Below, in pieces: positions 16,411 through 24,120 of a stretch of DNA of 33,517 nucleotides; position 1 is the stretch's first letter; each line of letters begins with the position of its first letter. The position numbers and the translations under genes are program-made. Below the pieces are notes generated by a model, which ran no database searches, was not told the DNA's origin, and saw only the letters and a list, made by a program, of their open reading frames with translations. Origin of the DNA: Planctomycetota bacterium (GTDB lineage: Bacteria > Planctomycetota > UBA1135 > UBA2386); contig JACRLW010000061.1 of the NCBI GenBank assembly GCA_016235155.1, positions 1 through 33,517 of the forward strand, read 5' to 3'.

Positions 16411-17025
16411 ATGAGCGGCGACGACGCGAGTAGGCCGGCCGCCTTGGCCGTCGTCGACGAGATCCGTCTGGTGAGCGCCGCGAAGCGCGGCGATGCCGCG
16501 AGCTTCGAAGCCCTGGTCGATCGCTACCTCGGCAAGGCGATCGGCGTCGCGATGGGCTACGTGCGCAACCGCGACGACGCAGCCGAGCTGGCACAGGACG
16601 CCTTCTTCAACGCGTGGCGCGCGCTCGCCGGGTTTCGCGACGGCGAGCCTTTCGCACCCTGGTTCTTCACGATCCTCCGCAACGCCTGCCTGACCTTTCT
16701 CGAGCGCCGGAAGAAGCGCCGCACGATCTCGATCCATGCCTCGCACGACGACGACGCCCCCGCCTGGGACCTGCCCGACGAATCGGCTCGTCGTCCCGAG
16801 GACCTCGTCGACGCCAAGCACGCGCACGAGGCGTTCTGCGCGGCCCTCGACAACCTGACCCTGGCCCACCGCGAGATCATCGTGCTGCGCCACGTGCAGG
16901 ACCTCGACTACGCGGAGATCGCCGCGGTCCTCGACATTCCGATCGGCACCGTCATGTCCCGTCTCTTCCACGCGCGGCGCAAGCTGCGCGACCACCTGAA
17001 GGCCTTCGTCCCGAGCGAACCATGA
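16411..17025 (+). CDS. ECF-family RNA polymerase sigma factor
   Basis: The protein has 204 residues with the two ECF regions. Region 2 (about 30-100) includes FEALVDRYL, DDAAELAQDAFFNAWRAL and FAPWFFTILRN; region 4 (about 148-197) includes LAHREIIVLRHVQDLDY, EIAAVLDIPIGTVMSRLFHA and RRKLRDHL. It is followed 10 bases later by a two-TM anti-sigma-like gene, the usual arrangement for a sigma factor held at the membrane until a signal arrives. A weak TGTCAT box lies at 16395-16400. The ECF subgroup and its signal are not identifiable by eye. Confidence 0.95.
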   Translation: MSGDDASRPAALAVVDEIRLVSAAKRGDAASFEALVDRYLGKAIGVAMGYVRNRDDAAELAQDAFFNAWRALAGFRDGEPFAPWFFTILRNACLTFLERRKKRRTISIHASHDDDAPAWDLPDESARRPEDLVDAKHAHEAFCAALDNLTLAHREIIVLRHVQDLDYAEIAAVLDIPIGTVMSRLFHARRKLRDHLKAFVPSEP

Positions 17026-17035
17026 GGACGGGACC

Positions 17036-17509
17036 ATGAGCACGACCGCCAACAACCACCAGCACGAGCGCGACGAGCCGCTCGCCGAGCGCGACGCGCT
17101 GATGATGGCCTACGTCGACGACGAACTCGCACCCGAGGCGCGCATGCGCTTCGAAGCGATGATGGCCGGCGATCCGGACCTCGCCGCCGAGGTCGCCGAT
17201 CACCGCGCGATGCTCGACCTCGGGCGCGCGGCCGTCGCGCTCGAGCCGACCGAGCGCGAGCTGCGCCGCTTCTGGTCGCGCTTCCACAACCGCGCCGAGT
17301 GGCGACTCGGCTGGTCCTTGTTCCTCGCCGGACTCGCCGTCCTCGCCGGTTTTTGCGTCTACGAGATCTGCATTGCGGAACGCTTCCCGCTGCTCGTGAA
17401 GGCCGCCGCGCTCTGCACGATCGCCGGTGCCGCGATCCTCCTGGCATCCGTGTTCCGTCAACGCCGCATCCAGGCGCGGCTCGATCGCTACCGGGGAATC
17501 GTCCGATGA
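17036..17509 (+). CDS. Probable anti-sigma factor with two membrane segments
   Basis: The protein has 157 residues. The N-terminal cytoplasmic part contains LMMAYVDDELAPEARMRFE and GDPDLAAEVADH (about 22-56), the pattern of anti-sigma domains (D-x-EL, then xDPxL). It lacks the His-x3-Cys-x2-Cys of zinc-binding ZAS proteins. Two hydrophobic segments follow at about 91-113 and 119-140, with short flanks. AGGAC precedes the ATG by about seven bases. It sits 10 bases after the ECF sigma gene and overlaps the YbjQ-family gene by ATGA, so all three are probably one operon. Sigma binding is inferred from position and the N-terminal pattern. Confidence 0.8.
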   Translation: MSTTANNHQHERDEPLAERDALMMAYVDDELAPEARMRFEAMMAGDPDLAAEVADHRAMLDLGRAAVALEPTERELRRFWSRFHNRAEWRLGWSLFLAGLAVLAGFCVYEICIAERFPLLVKAAALCTIAGAAILLASVFRQRRIQARLDRYRGIVR

Positions 17510-17841
17510 CCGCCATCCAGCTCGCGACCACCGACTCCCTCCCCGGCCAGCGCATCGTCGCGTCGCTCGGCATCGCGCGCGGCACGGCGATCCGCACGCG
17601 GCACGTGATCCACGACATCGTCGAGTCGCTTCGCAACCTCTTCGGCGCGGAACTCGACCACTACGTGAAGATGCTGGCGGAGGCGCGCGAGCAGGCGCTC
17701 GATCGTCTTCGTGACGACGCGCGCCGCCTCGGCGCGAACGCGGTCGTCGGTCTGCGCTTCGAGTTCAGCCGCATCCCCGGCGGCGCCGCCGAGGTCTTCG
17801 TGTACGGAACTGCAGTGCGGGTCGAGCCCACGGCCGGGTGA
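17506..17841 (+). CDS. YbjQ/UPF0145 family protein
   Basis: The protein has 111 residues. It matches the YbjQ family: TTDSLPGQRIVASLGIARG, then HDIVESLRNLFGAELDHYVKML, and LGANAVVGLRFEFS before a C-terminal strand VFVYGTAVRVE. Family members form small pentamer-like oligomers and are annotated as possible heavy-metal-binding, but their biochemical role is not settled. The ATG overlaps the stop of the anti-sigma-like gene (ATGA), so the protein probably belongs to the sigma-factor system, perhaps as its sensor or a target. No signal peptide or membrane segment is present. Confidence 0.85.
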   Translation: MTAIQLATTDSLPGQRIVASLGIARGTAIRTRHVIHDIVESLRNLFGAELDHYVKMLAEAREQALDRLRDDARRLGANAVVGLRFEFSRIPGGAAEVFVYGTAVRVEPTAG

Positions 17842-17856
17842 TCCCTGCGCGAGCGC

Positions 17857-17866
17857 GGTATCGTGC
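17857..17866 (+). promoter_or_regulatory. Candidate -10 element, near-leaderless
   Basis: GGTATCGTGC contains TATCGT at 17859-17864, nine bases before the ATG at 17874. If used, transcription would begin almost at the start codon. It gives the 17874 gene its own promoter in addition to read-through from the sigma operon. Confidence 0.35.
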
Positions 17867-17873
17867 GCCCGCC

Positions 17874-18566
17874 ATGCGCAACGCACGAATCGCCGTCGCC
17901 CTCACCCTCCTGATCGCTGCATCCGCATTGCGCGCGCAGCGACCGACCCCGACCCCGCCGGTGCCGCCCCAGGGCACCGAACGCGCGGACGCGCCGCTCG
18001 ATGAGAACGCGGAGATCGAGAAGCTGATCGTCGACGCGCTCGCGGCGTGGCGCGCGCACGACGAGGCGAAGGCGACCGAACTGCTGCAGAAGGCCGCCGC
18101 GAAGCTCCAGGCGCGCGCCGCGCGCAACCTCGGCACCTTCCTCCCGACCAAGGCCGCGGGATGGACCTTTCAGGAACCCGACATCAACTCGGGAACCTGG
18201 GGCGCCGGCGAGACCGCGATGCAGTGGAGCAACGCGGAAGTCAGCGCGACCAAGGACGGCGACGACGAGAAACGCGCCCGCATCCAGATCACCAACTCGC
18301 CGCAGCTCTACCAGGGAATGCAGGCGATGGTCGGCGCGCAGGCGCAGATGAAGGCGATCCTGCGCCAGCAGGGCGTGGACATCGACGTCCAGACCAAGAG
18401 CGGCTTCCAGGTGCTCACGATGGTCGAGGACGGCAACGCCAACGCCTGGATCCTCGGCAAGCGGATCGCCGTGATGATCAACGTCGACGGCGGCAATCGC
18501 GCGATGCTCGACGCTGTCGTCGGCTGGGTCGACCTCGCAGGTCTGCGGCGGCTCGACGGCGAGTGA
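17874..18566 (+). CDS. Secreted protein of unknown function
   Basis: The protein has 230 residues with a signal peptide (RNARIAVALTLLIAASALRAQ), then a Pro/Thr-rich linker (about 23-40). A helical segment follows (about 45-85, IEKLIVDALAAWRAHDEAKATELLQKAA). The rest is a mixed domain with LGTFLPTKAAGWTFQEPDI, ARIQITNSPQLYQGMQAMVG and ILGKRIAVMINVDG. I do not recognise the family. ATG at 17874 is preferred over the GTG at 17838 because it begins the signal peptide and has a TATCGT box just upstream. It follows the sigma/anti-sigma/YbjQ genes by 32 bases and could be regulated by that system. Confidence 0.75.
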   Translation: MRNARIAVALTLLIAASALRAQRPTPTPPVPPQGTERADAPLDENAEIEKLIVDALAAWRAHDEAKATELLQKAAAKLQARAARNLGTFLPTKAAGWTFQEPDINSGTWGAGETAMQWSNAEVSATKDGDDEKRARIQITNSPQLYQGMQAMVGAQAQMKAILRQQGVDIDVQTKSGFQVLTMVEDGNANAWILGKRIAVMINVDGGNRAMLDAVVGWVDLAGLRRLDGE

Positions 18567-18612
18567 GCGCGCCGGCGACGGCGCACCCACTCGCACGAGC
18601 CGACCACTGCGA

Positions 18613-21285
18613 TCAGTAGCCGACGCGGATCTTCAGGCCCTCGCTGAGCGCGATGAAGCCCAGCAGGTCGCCTTGCGGGTCGATGACCGCCCACTGGAAG
18701 TAGAGGGCCGCGCCCGCGAGCGCCGGCGGAGCGGACGGGACCGCGATCGAGACCGCGGCGCGACCGACGCCGTTCGTGAACTGCACCCAGCTCACGTCGA
18801 TCGACGCGAGGAGCAGGTTGCATGCGCCCAACGCGACCGCAGGAGCGGTCGAGGCGTTGAGCACCGCGACGGAGAACGGTCGCGCGTCGCGGCACTCGAT
18901 GCCGAAGCTCAGGTTCGGCTGGGTCGGGAGCGCCGGAGCGCCGACCGCCGCGATCACCGGGATGCGATCCGAGGTTCCGGGGCAACCCGCGCCATAGACG
19001 TCGACGCGCGCGGTCGGGCGCCCGTCCACGATCACGACGGCCTGTCCGCTCGCGTCGGCGACGATCAGATCGGCATAGCCGTCGCCGTCCATGTCGGCGA
19101 GCAGCGCGGCGCGCGGCGTGACGCCGCCCGTGCACAGCGAGGCCGACGCGAAGCCGCCGACTTCGCCGAAGGCGCCGCAAACGGTGAGGGTCGCGCCGAC
19201 GAAGTTGGCGACGACCGCGTCGCGACGCAGCGAGTCCGGATCGTCGTCGTCGTCGAAGTCGCCGATCGACACGTGCACCGGACCACGGTCGGTCGGGGAC
19301 ACGGCGACGCCCATCGACCCGGGGAGCTGGTTGCGCAGCACGGTGACCGCGCCGGAGACCAACGGCAGGCTCGCGCCGTAGCTGCACGCGACGACGTCGG
19401 GACGGCCGTCGCCGTCGAGATCGCCGACCGCGAGGCCGCTCGGGTTGTCGGCGATGGTCACGGGGCCGATGCCGTGCGGGACGAAGGCGCCGGCGCCGAG
19501 CCCGACGAGCACGTGCACCCTGCCGCTCGTGCCGTCGCCTTCGGCGACCGCGAGATCGGCGATCGCATCGCCGGTGAGATCACCGCTGCCGAGCGCGACG
19601 CACTGCGTCGTGAAGCCACCGATCGTGGACGCGCTCCAAGAGGTGCCCGCGCCGCCGTTGAGGAGGACGCGGACGCTGCCCGGAATGCCGATCGTGCCGA
19701 GGTCCGCGACCGCGAGGTCGTCGCCCGCCGCGCCGTCGAAGGCGCCGACCGCCAGATCGCTCGCGGCGAACACCGGCGGACCGAGGTTCTCGACGTGCAA
19801 CAACGACAACACGCCGCCGCTGTTCGAGAACACGTAGACCTTGTTCTCCGCGATGGCCGGCGGGACGTTGGTCGTGAGCACCGCGACGTCGGTGCCCCCG
19901 ACGCCGTCGAAGTTTCCGGCGACGAGCGACACGGCGCGACCCGCGGCGCTACCGAACGGCACATTGCTGACCACGTAGCTGCCGCCGGATTCGAGGCCGA
20001 CCGACAGACTCGGCGTCGCGCCTTCGTTCACCGTCACGAAGTCGAGGCCGCCGCCGCCGTTCAGTTGCAGCGCCAGCATCTCGATCGGCACCACGCCGAG
20101 CGCGACGCTGGTCGACGCACCGAAGGCATTGCAGTCGTCGACCGGCGACGGATCGACGCACGCGCCGCCGTCGATCGCGTACGGCCCGACGCCGCCGTAG
20201 TCCGAGTAGCGATTGCCCGACCACGTGTTGCCGCCACTCGCGTCGTCGTAGACCGGGATCTCGCCGCCGATCGGCATGTGGAAGGTGTTCCCGGTCGCCA
20301 CGACTCCGGTCATCGACTGGATCCACAAGGCACCGCCGAAACACGCGGTCACGGTGTTGTTGCGGATGTAGGTCGGGAGGTTGGCCGGAGGGCTGGCATA
20401 GAGCCAGATGCTCCCCTCGCAGCGCGCGAACTCGTTGCCCTCGACGACCGTGCCCGAACCCGGAGAGTAGATCAGCAGTCCGGACGCACCCCAGGCCGCC
20501 GGGATGTAGTCTGAGTCCGAGATCCTGTTGAAGCGGATGATGCCGACGGCGCCGTAGGTCAGCTGCACGCAGTTCTGCGCGGCGAGCGGGACGTCCAGAC
20601 GCCCGCTGCCCGTGATCGTGCAATGCTCGACGGTCAACACCGTGTCGAAGAACGACGCGATGCCGTTCTTGCCCCACTCGCGGATCGTGCACGAGCGCAG
20701 CGTCACGTTGCAGAAGTCGGCCACGCCGTCACCGCGCACGACGACTCCGACCGGACCCTGCGCCCCGTTGATCGGATCGGAGCGGCAGTTGGTGATCTCG
20801 ACGTCCTGCACCGTGCCATCGGCGCCGTTGCGGTAGTAGATGCCGGTGAGCCGTCCCGTCGGCGGCATGCGGAACGCACCGTCAGCGGTGAGGTTGCGGA
20901 TGTCGACGCGGCGCGAGCCTTCGACGACGAAGACGCAGCGGTGGTCTTCGAGGTACGGCGCGTTCGGGAAGCCGCGCGGCAGCGCGTAGACGAGCGTCGG
21001 ATGCGGTCGCACGGTCGTCACACCGACCCCGGCGCCCACGATCGTGATGTCCTTCGATCCGAGCACGATCTGCTCGTCGTCGCCGAAGGTGCCTGCAGCG
21101 AGCAGCAGAGTGTCGCCGCTCGCGGCCTGCGACTCCGCGTAGCTGATCGTCTTGTAGGGATTGGCGAGAGAACCGTCGCCCGTGACGTCGCTGCCCGAGG
21201 GGCTGACGTGGACTTGCGCCTGCGAGATGGCGAGTGCCGGCAGCCCCAATGCTGCGGCCAGTGCGAGTGAGCCGAGGGTGCGCAT
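18613..21285 (-). CDS. Giant secreted beta-helix and FG-GAP repeat protein
   Basis: The protein has 890 residues and a signal peptide (RTLGSLALAAALGLPALAISQ). A DUF1565-like segment (VHVSPSGSDVTGDGSLANPY, about 25-44) opens a right-handed parallel beta-helix to about 390, with rungs such as VDIRNLTADG, LTVEHCTITGSG and VVEGNEFARC. FG-GAP/VCBS-type repeats fill about 400-760, including GDLDGDGRPDVVA, GDFDDDDDPD and ADMDGDGYADLIVADA; the Asp-rich loops should bind calcium. The C-terminal domain starts VYGAGCPGT and ends SEGLKIRVGY. ATG is preceded by AAGAGGAGG, a strong ribosome site. It converges on the 17874 gene and is divergent from its paralogue at 21504. Polysaccharide or surface binding is likely but unproven. 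Confidence 0.88.
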   Translation of the reverse strand: MRTLGSLALAAALGLPALAISQAQVHVSPSGSDVTGDGSLANPYKTISYAESQAASGDTLLLAAGTFGDDEQIVLGSKDITIVGAGVGVTTVRPHPTLVYALPRGFPNAPYLEDHRCVFVVEGSRRVDIRNLTADGAFRMPPTGRLTGIYYRNGADGTVQDVEITNCRSDPINGAQGPVGVVVRGDGVADFCNVTLRSCTIREWGKNGIASFFDTVLTVEHCTITGSGRLDVPLAAQNCVQLTYGAVGIIRFNRISDSDYIPAAWGASGLLIYSPGSGTVVEGNEFARCEGSIWLYASPPANLPTYIRNNTVTACFGGALWIQSMTGVVATGNTFHMPIGGEIPVYDDASGGNTWSGNRYSDYGGVGPYAIDGGACVDPSPVDDCNAFGASTSVALGVVPIEMLALQLNGGGGLDFVTVNEGATPSLSVGLESGGSYVVSNVPFGSAAGRAVSLVAGNFDGVGGTDVAVLTTNVPPAIAENKVYVFSNSGGVLSLLHVENLGPPVFAASDLAVGAFDGAAGDDLAVADLGTIGIPGSVRVLLNGGAGTSWSASTIGGFTTQCVALGSGDLTGDAIADLAVAEGDGTSGRVHVLVGLGAGAFVPHGIGPVTIADNPSGLAVGDLDGDGRPDVVACSYGASLPLVSGAVTVLRNQLPGSMGVAVSPTDRGPVHVSIGDFDDDDDPDSLRRDAVVANFVGATLTVCGAFGEVGGFASASLCTGGVTPRAALLADMDGDGYADLIVADASGQAVVIVDGRPTARVDVYGAGCPGTSDRIPVIAAVGAPALPTQPNLSFGIECRDARPFSVAVLNASTAPAVALGACNLLLASIDVSWVQFTNGVGRAAVSIAVPSAPPALAGAALYFQWAVIDPQGDLLGFIALSEGLKIRVGY

Positions 21286-21503
21286 CGAAGACCTCCTCTT
21301 GGTCTATCGCTTCCTGCGTCGTTCCCGCGCGCAACCGGCGGTGTGTCGGCTCGCCACGGTTTCGACGCAGCCCGAACCGGACGCACCGCCGGCAATTTCG
21401 ACGGCGCACGTCGATTCGCTCAACGTCCGTCGTGTCGCTCGCCACAGTGCATTGGTTTGCACCGCGCTTGTCGTCGAACGCAATCCTGAAGCCGAGGGAA
21501 CTC
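21286..21503. promoter_or_regulatory. Divergent promoter region between two paralogous surface genes
   Basis: This 217-base gap separates the divergent start codons at 21285 and 21504 and must hold both promoters. GAGGGA lies four bases before the plus-strand ATG, and AGGAGG precedes the minus-strand ATG. An inverted repeat, GTGCA (21447-21451) and TGCAC (21458-21462) with six bases between, could be an operator. No clear TTGACA/TATAAT pair was found for either gene. Confidence 0.5.
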
Positions 21504-24080
21504 ATGCTTGCCGTCCGCTCCATGCTCGCCGCGATCGCTCTCGTCCCGGTGCTCTGCGCGCTTCCGGTCGTCTACGTTGCACCATACGGCAATGACGTCA
21601 CCGGCGACGGAACGGCGTCCAACCCCTATCGCACCCTCGCGCGCGCGCTGGTCGCCGTCGATCCAGGCGGCACGATCCGGATCGCGAGCGGCGCATACCC
21701 GCAGGAGTGCACGGTCGCGATCCCGGTGACGATCGAGTCGTTCGGTTCCGGGCGGCCGGTGCTCGGCCCGCGCTCGTCTCCGGGTGTGATCCTCACGATC
21801 GCCGGGGCGGACGACGTCACGCTGCGAGGGGTCGACTTTGCCGGCGGTATCGAGCAGCAGGCAGTGCGAATCCTCGGCGGCTCGGATCGCGCCACGATCA
21901 GCGATTGTCGCTTCTCGACTCCGGGCGGCGCCTCCATCGACGCGACGGGCGCCGCGAATACGAGCGTGCTCCGCTGCACGTTGAGCGGGTGTGCGCTGGG
22001 CATCCGCCTGGAGGCGTGCCCCGCGGCGCACCTCGATTCGTGCGCCTTCGTGGACCTCACCCAGGCGGCAGTCCTCGCGGTCGCGAGCCTGGACCTCGTC
22101 GCGACCGATCTGCGCGTCACCCGCTGTGCGCAGTTCGGGACCCGCTCGAGTCGCGTCGAACCCGGCGTCCAGACCGCTGCGATCACACTCGCGACAGGAT
22201 CGCATCGGGCCGTCTTCGCGCGCACCCTCGTCGAGGACTGCGGCGGCTACTGCGGCGCCGACAGTGAGTTCGGCCGCTACGACGGTCTGTTCGGGATCGG
22301 CATCGACGGTTGCGACGACGTCGTGCTCGATGCGTGCGGCATCCACCGCAACGAGTTCGGCGGACTGCGTGTCGGCGGCGGCAGTCTCCGCTGCGTGGTC
22401 CGCGGTTCGTCGTTGGTCGGCAACGGTTGGAAGAACGGCGCGGGCGACGACGTGGCGCTGCACGCCACCGTGCCGTCGGTCGACGCCCGCGACTGCAGGG
22501 GCACCCGCGGCGGGCCGGTCTTCGACGGACCAGGACCCGGCAACGGCATCGCCGGCGGCGCGCTCGTCACGCTCGCGCCGATCGCGGTGCGGCCTCCCGC
22601 GACGACGGTCGCGACCTCGGTCGCACTCGACGCGACCTTGACCGGCGACCCGCGCGCGCGCGGTCTCCATGTCCGCGACGTCGACGGCGATGCGCGTGAC
22701 GACATCCTCGCGACCGTGGATCTCGCCGGCGCGATCGTGCTGCATCGGCGCACGCCAGCCGGCTTCGATCCGCCGCGCGTCGTGACCGTCGGCGGGAGTC
22801 CGGTCGCCCTCGCGAGCGGGCGCTTCGACGGTGATCCCTTCATCGACGTCGCGGTGGCCGACGAGACCGGCGATCGCGTGGTCGTGCTGTTCGGCGACGG
22901 CACCGGCGACTTCCCGCGCCGGATCGCGCTCCCGACCTTGCGCCGCCCGCTGCGCCTCGTCGCCGCGCCGCTCGACGGCACGAGCGGCGACGACCTGGTC
23001 GTCGCGTGCGCCGGCGACGTGTTCGCCGCGGGCGGCACGCAGGCGATGCTCGGCGACGGCCTCGGCTCGTTCGCGACGCAGACGCTCCCCGGTTCGTCGC
23101 AGCCGACCGCGGTGGAGGCGATCGACCTCGAGGCCGACGGCCGCGCCGAGGTGATCGCCTACGACACGCAGCGCGGTTCGCCCGGGCTCCGCATCTGGCC
23201 GAACCTCGGCGGAGGCGCCTTCGGAGCCGTCGTCGCCGGCGCCGTCGATCCCGGGCCGGTCGTCGATGCCGCCCTCGTGAAGGTCGACCTCGACGGCTTC
23301 GGCGCGCGCGACCTCGCGCTCGCGCGCTTCATGCTGTTGCCGGGTCCGCCGCAGACGGTGATCGAGCTGTTCCGCAACAGCGGCGGCGGCGGCCTGCTCG
23401 GCCCCTATGCCGTCGACACGGTGCTCGGTCCCGCCGAACTCGCGTCGGCCGACCTGGGCGATCGGGGCGGCGCGCGCCTGATCGCCGCGCTGCCCGCGCT
23501 CGGCGAGGTCCGCGCCTATGGCCCGTTCGCCGGCACGCTTCCGCCGCACGCCTCCTACGCGGAGCGCCTCTTCGACCGGCCCTATCCGCAGTCGGTCGCG
23601 GCCGGCGAGCTGACCGGCGACGACGCCGCCGACTTCGTCGTCGCGGACGGCGCAACCGGCACGCTGGAGATCTGGCGCGGACGCCTCGTCGCGAGCGTCG
23701 AACGCTACGGCGCGGGCTGTACCGGCACGCTCGGCACGCCACGATCGCTGTGGCGTTCGGTGCCCGAACTCGGCGCTCTCAGCTTCGGCGTCGGCGCGGA
23801 GCGCTGCGCTGCGAGTTCGGTCGCCGTGTTGCTGATCACCGTCCTGCCGGCCTCGATCCCGATCGACGGCGGCTGCTCGCTCCTCGTCTGGCCGGCCCCG
23901 TACGCGATGCCTGTCGCGACCGACGCCCTCGGCGACGCCGCGCTCACGCTCGGCGTTCCCCTCGATCGCACGCTGCTGCGGGGCGAGTTGTTCACCCAGT
24001 GGTGGATCCTCGACCCGGGCGGCGCGGCCTACGCGACGCTCAGCGCATCCGACGGACTGCGCCTGCGCGTCGGCGGCTGA
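21504..24080 (+). CDS. Giant secreted beta-helix and FG-GAP repeat protein (paralogue of 18613 gene)
   Basis: The protein has 858 residues; ATG at 21504 has GAGGGA four bases upstream and begins a signal sequence (SMLAAIALVPVLCALP). The order of parts equals that of its divergent neighbour. First comes VAPYGNDVTGDGTASNPYRT (about 25-44), with the same DUF1565-like start, then a beta-helix to about 385 (VTLRGVDFAGG, ATISDCRFSTPGG, TSVLRCTLSGC). FG-GAP repeats follow (VRDVDGDARDDILA, GRFDGDPFIDVAVADE, GELTGDDAADFVVADG), then a C-terminal domain from ERYGAGCTGT to SASDGLRLRVGG. Several cysteines could make disulphides. The pair probably arose by duplication with inversion. Location is extracellular or cell-surface; ligand unknown. 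Confidence 0.88.
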   Translation: MLAVRSMLAAIALVPVLCALPVVYVAPYGNDVTGDGTASNPYRTLARALVAVDPGGTIRIASGAYPQECTVAIPVTIESFGSGRPVLGPRSSPGVILTIAGADDVTLRGVDFAGGIEQQAVRILGGSDRATISDCRFSTPGGASIDATGAANTSVLRCTLSGCALGIRLEACPAAHLDSCAFVDLTQAAVLAVASLDLVATDLRVTRCAQFGTRSSRVEPGVQTAAITLATGSHRAVFARTLVEDCGGYCGADSEFGRYDGLFGIGIDGCDDVVLDACGIHRNEFGGLRVGGGSLRCVVRGSSLVGNGWKNGAGDDVALHATVPSVDARDCRGTRGGPVFDGPGPGNGIAGGALVTLAPIAVRPPATTVATSVALDATLTGDPRARGLHVRDVDGDARDDILATVDLAGAIVLHRRTPAGFDPPRVVTVGGSPVALASGRFDGDPFIDVAVADETGDRVVVLFGDGTGDFPRRIALPTLRRPLRLVAAPLDGTSGDDLVVACAGDVFAAGGTQAMLGDGLGSFATQTLPGSSQPTAVEAIDLEADGRAEVIAYDTQRGSPGLRIWPNLGGGAFGAVVAGAVDPGPVVDAALVKVDLDGFGARDLALARFMLLPGPPQTVIELFRNSGGGGLLGPYAVDTVLGPAELASADLGDRGGARLIAALPALGEVRAYGPFAGTLPPHASYAERLFDRPYPQSVAAGELTGDDAADFVVADGATGTLEIWRGRLVASVERYGAGCTGTLGTPRSLWRSVPELGALSFGVGAERCAASSVAVLLITVLPASIPIDGGCSLLVWPAPYAMPVATDALGDAALTLGVPLDRTLLRGELFTQWWILDPGGAAYATLSASDGLRLRVGG

Positions 24081-24104
24081 GGCCCGGAGCCGGCAGGCGC
24101 GCGG

Positions 24105-24114
24105 CGTAGACTCC
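24105..24114 (+). promoter_or_regulatory. Candidate -10 element, near-leaderless
   Basis: CGTAGACTCC contains TAGACT at 24107-24112, eight bases before the ATG at 24121. Same spacing as the site before ribH. No Shine-Dalgarno sequence lies between it and the start. Confidence 0.35.
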
Positions 24115-24120
24115 GCGCGC

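Noticed and set aside
18569-18584. Hairpin between convergent genes as terminator
   Set aside because: Only a 5-bp stem (GCGCC/GGCGC) with no T run; common by chance at this GC content.
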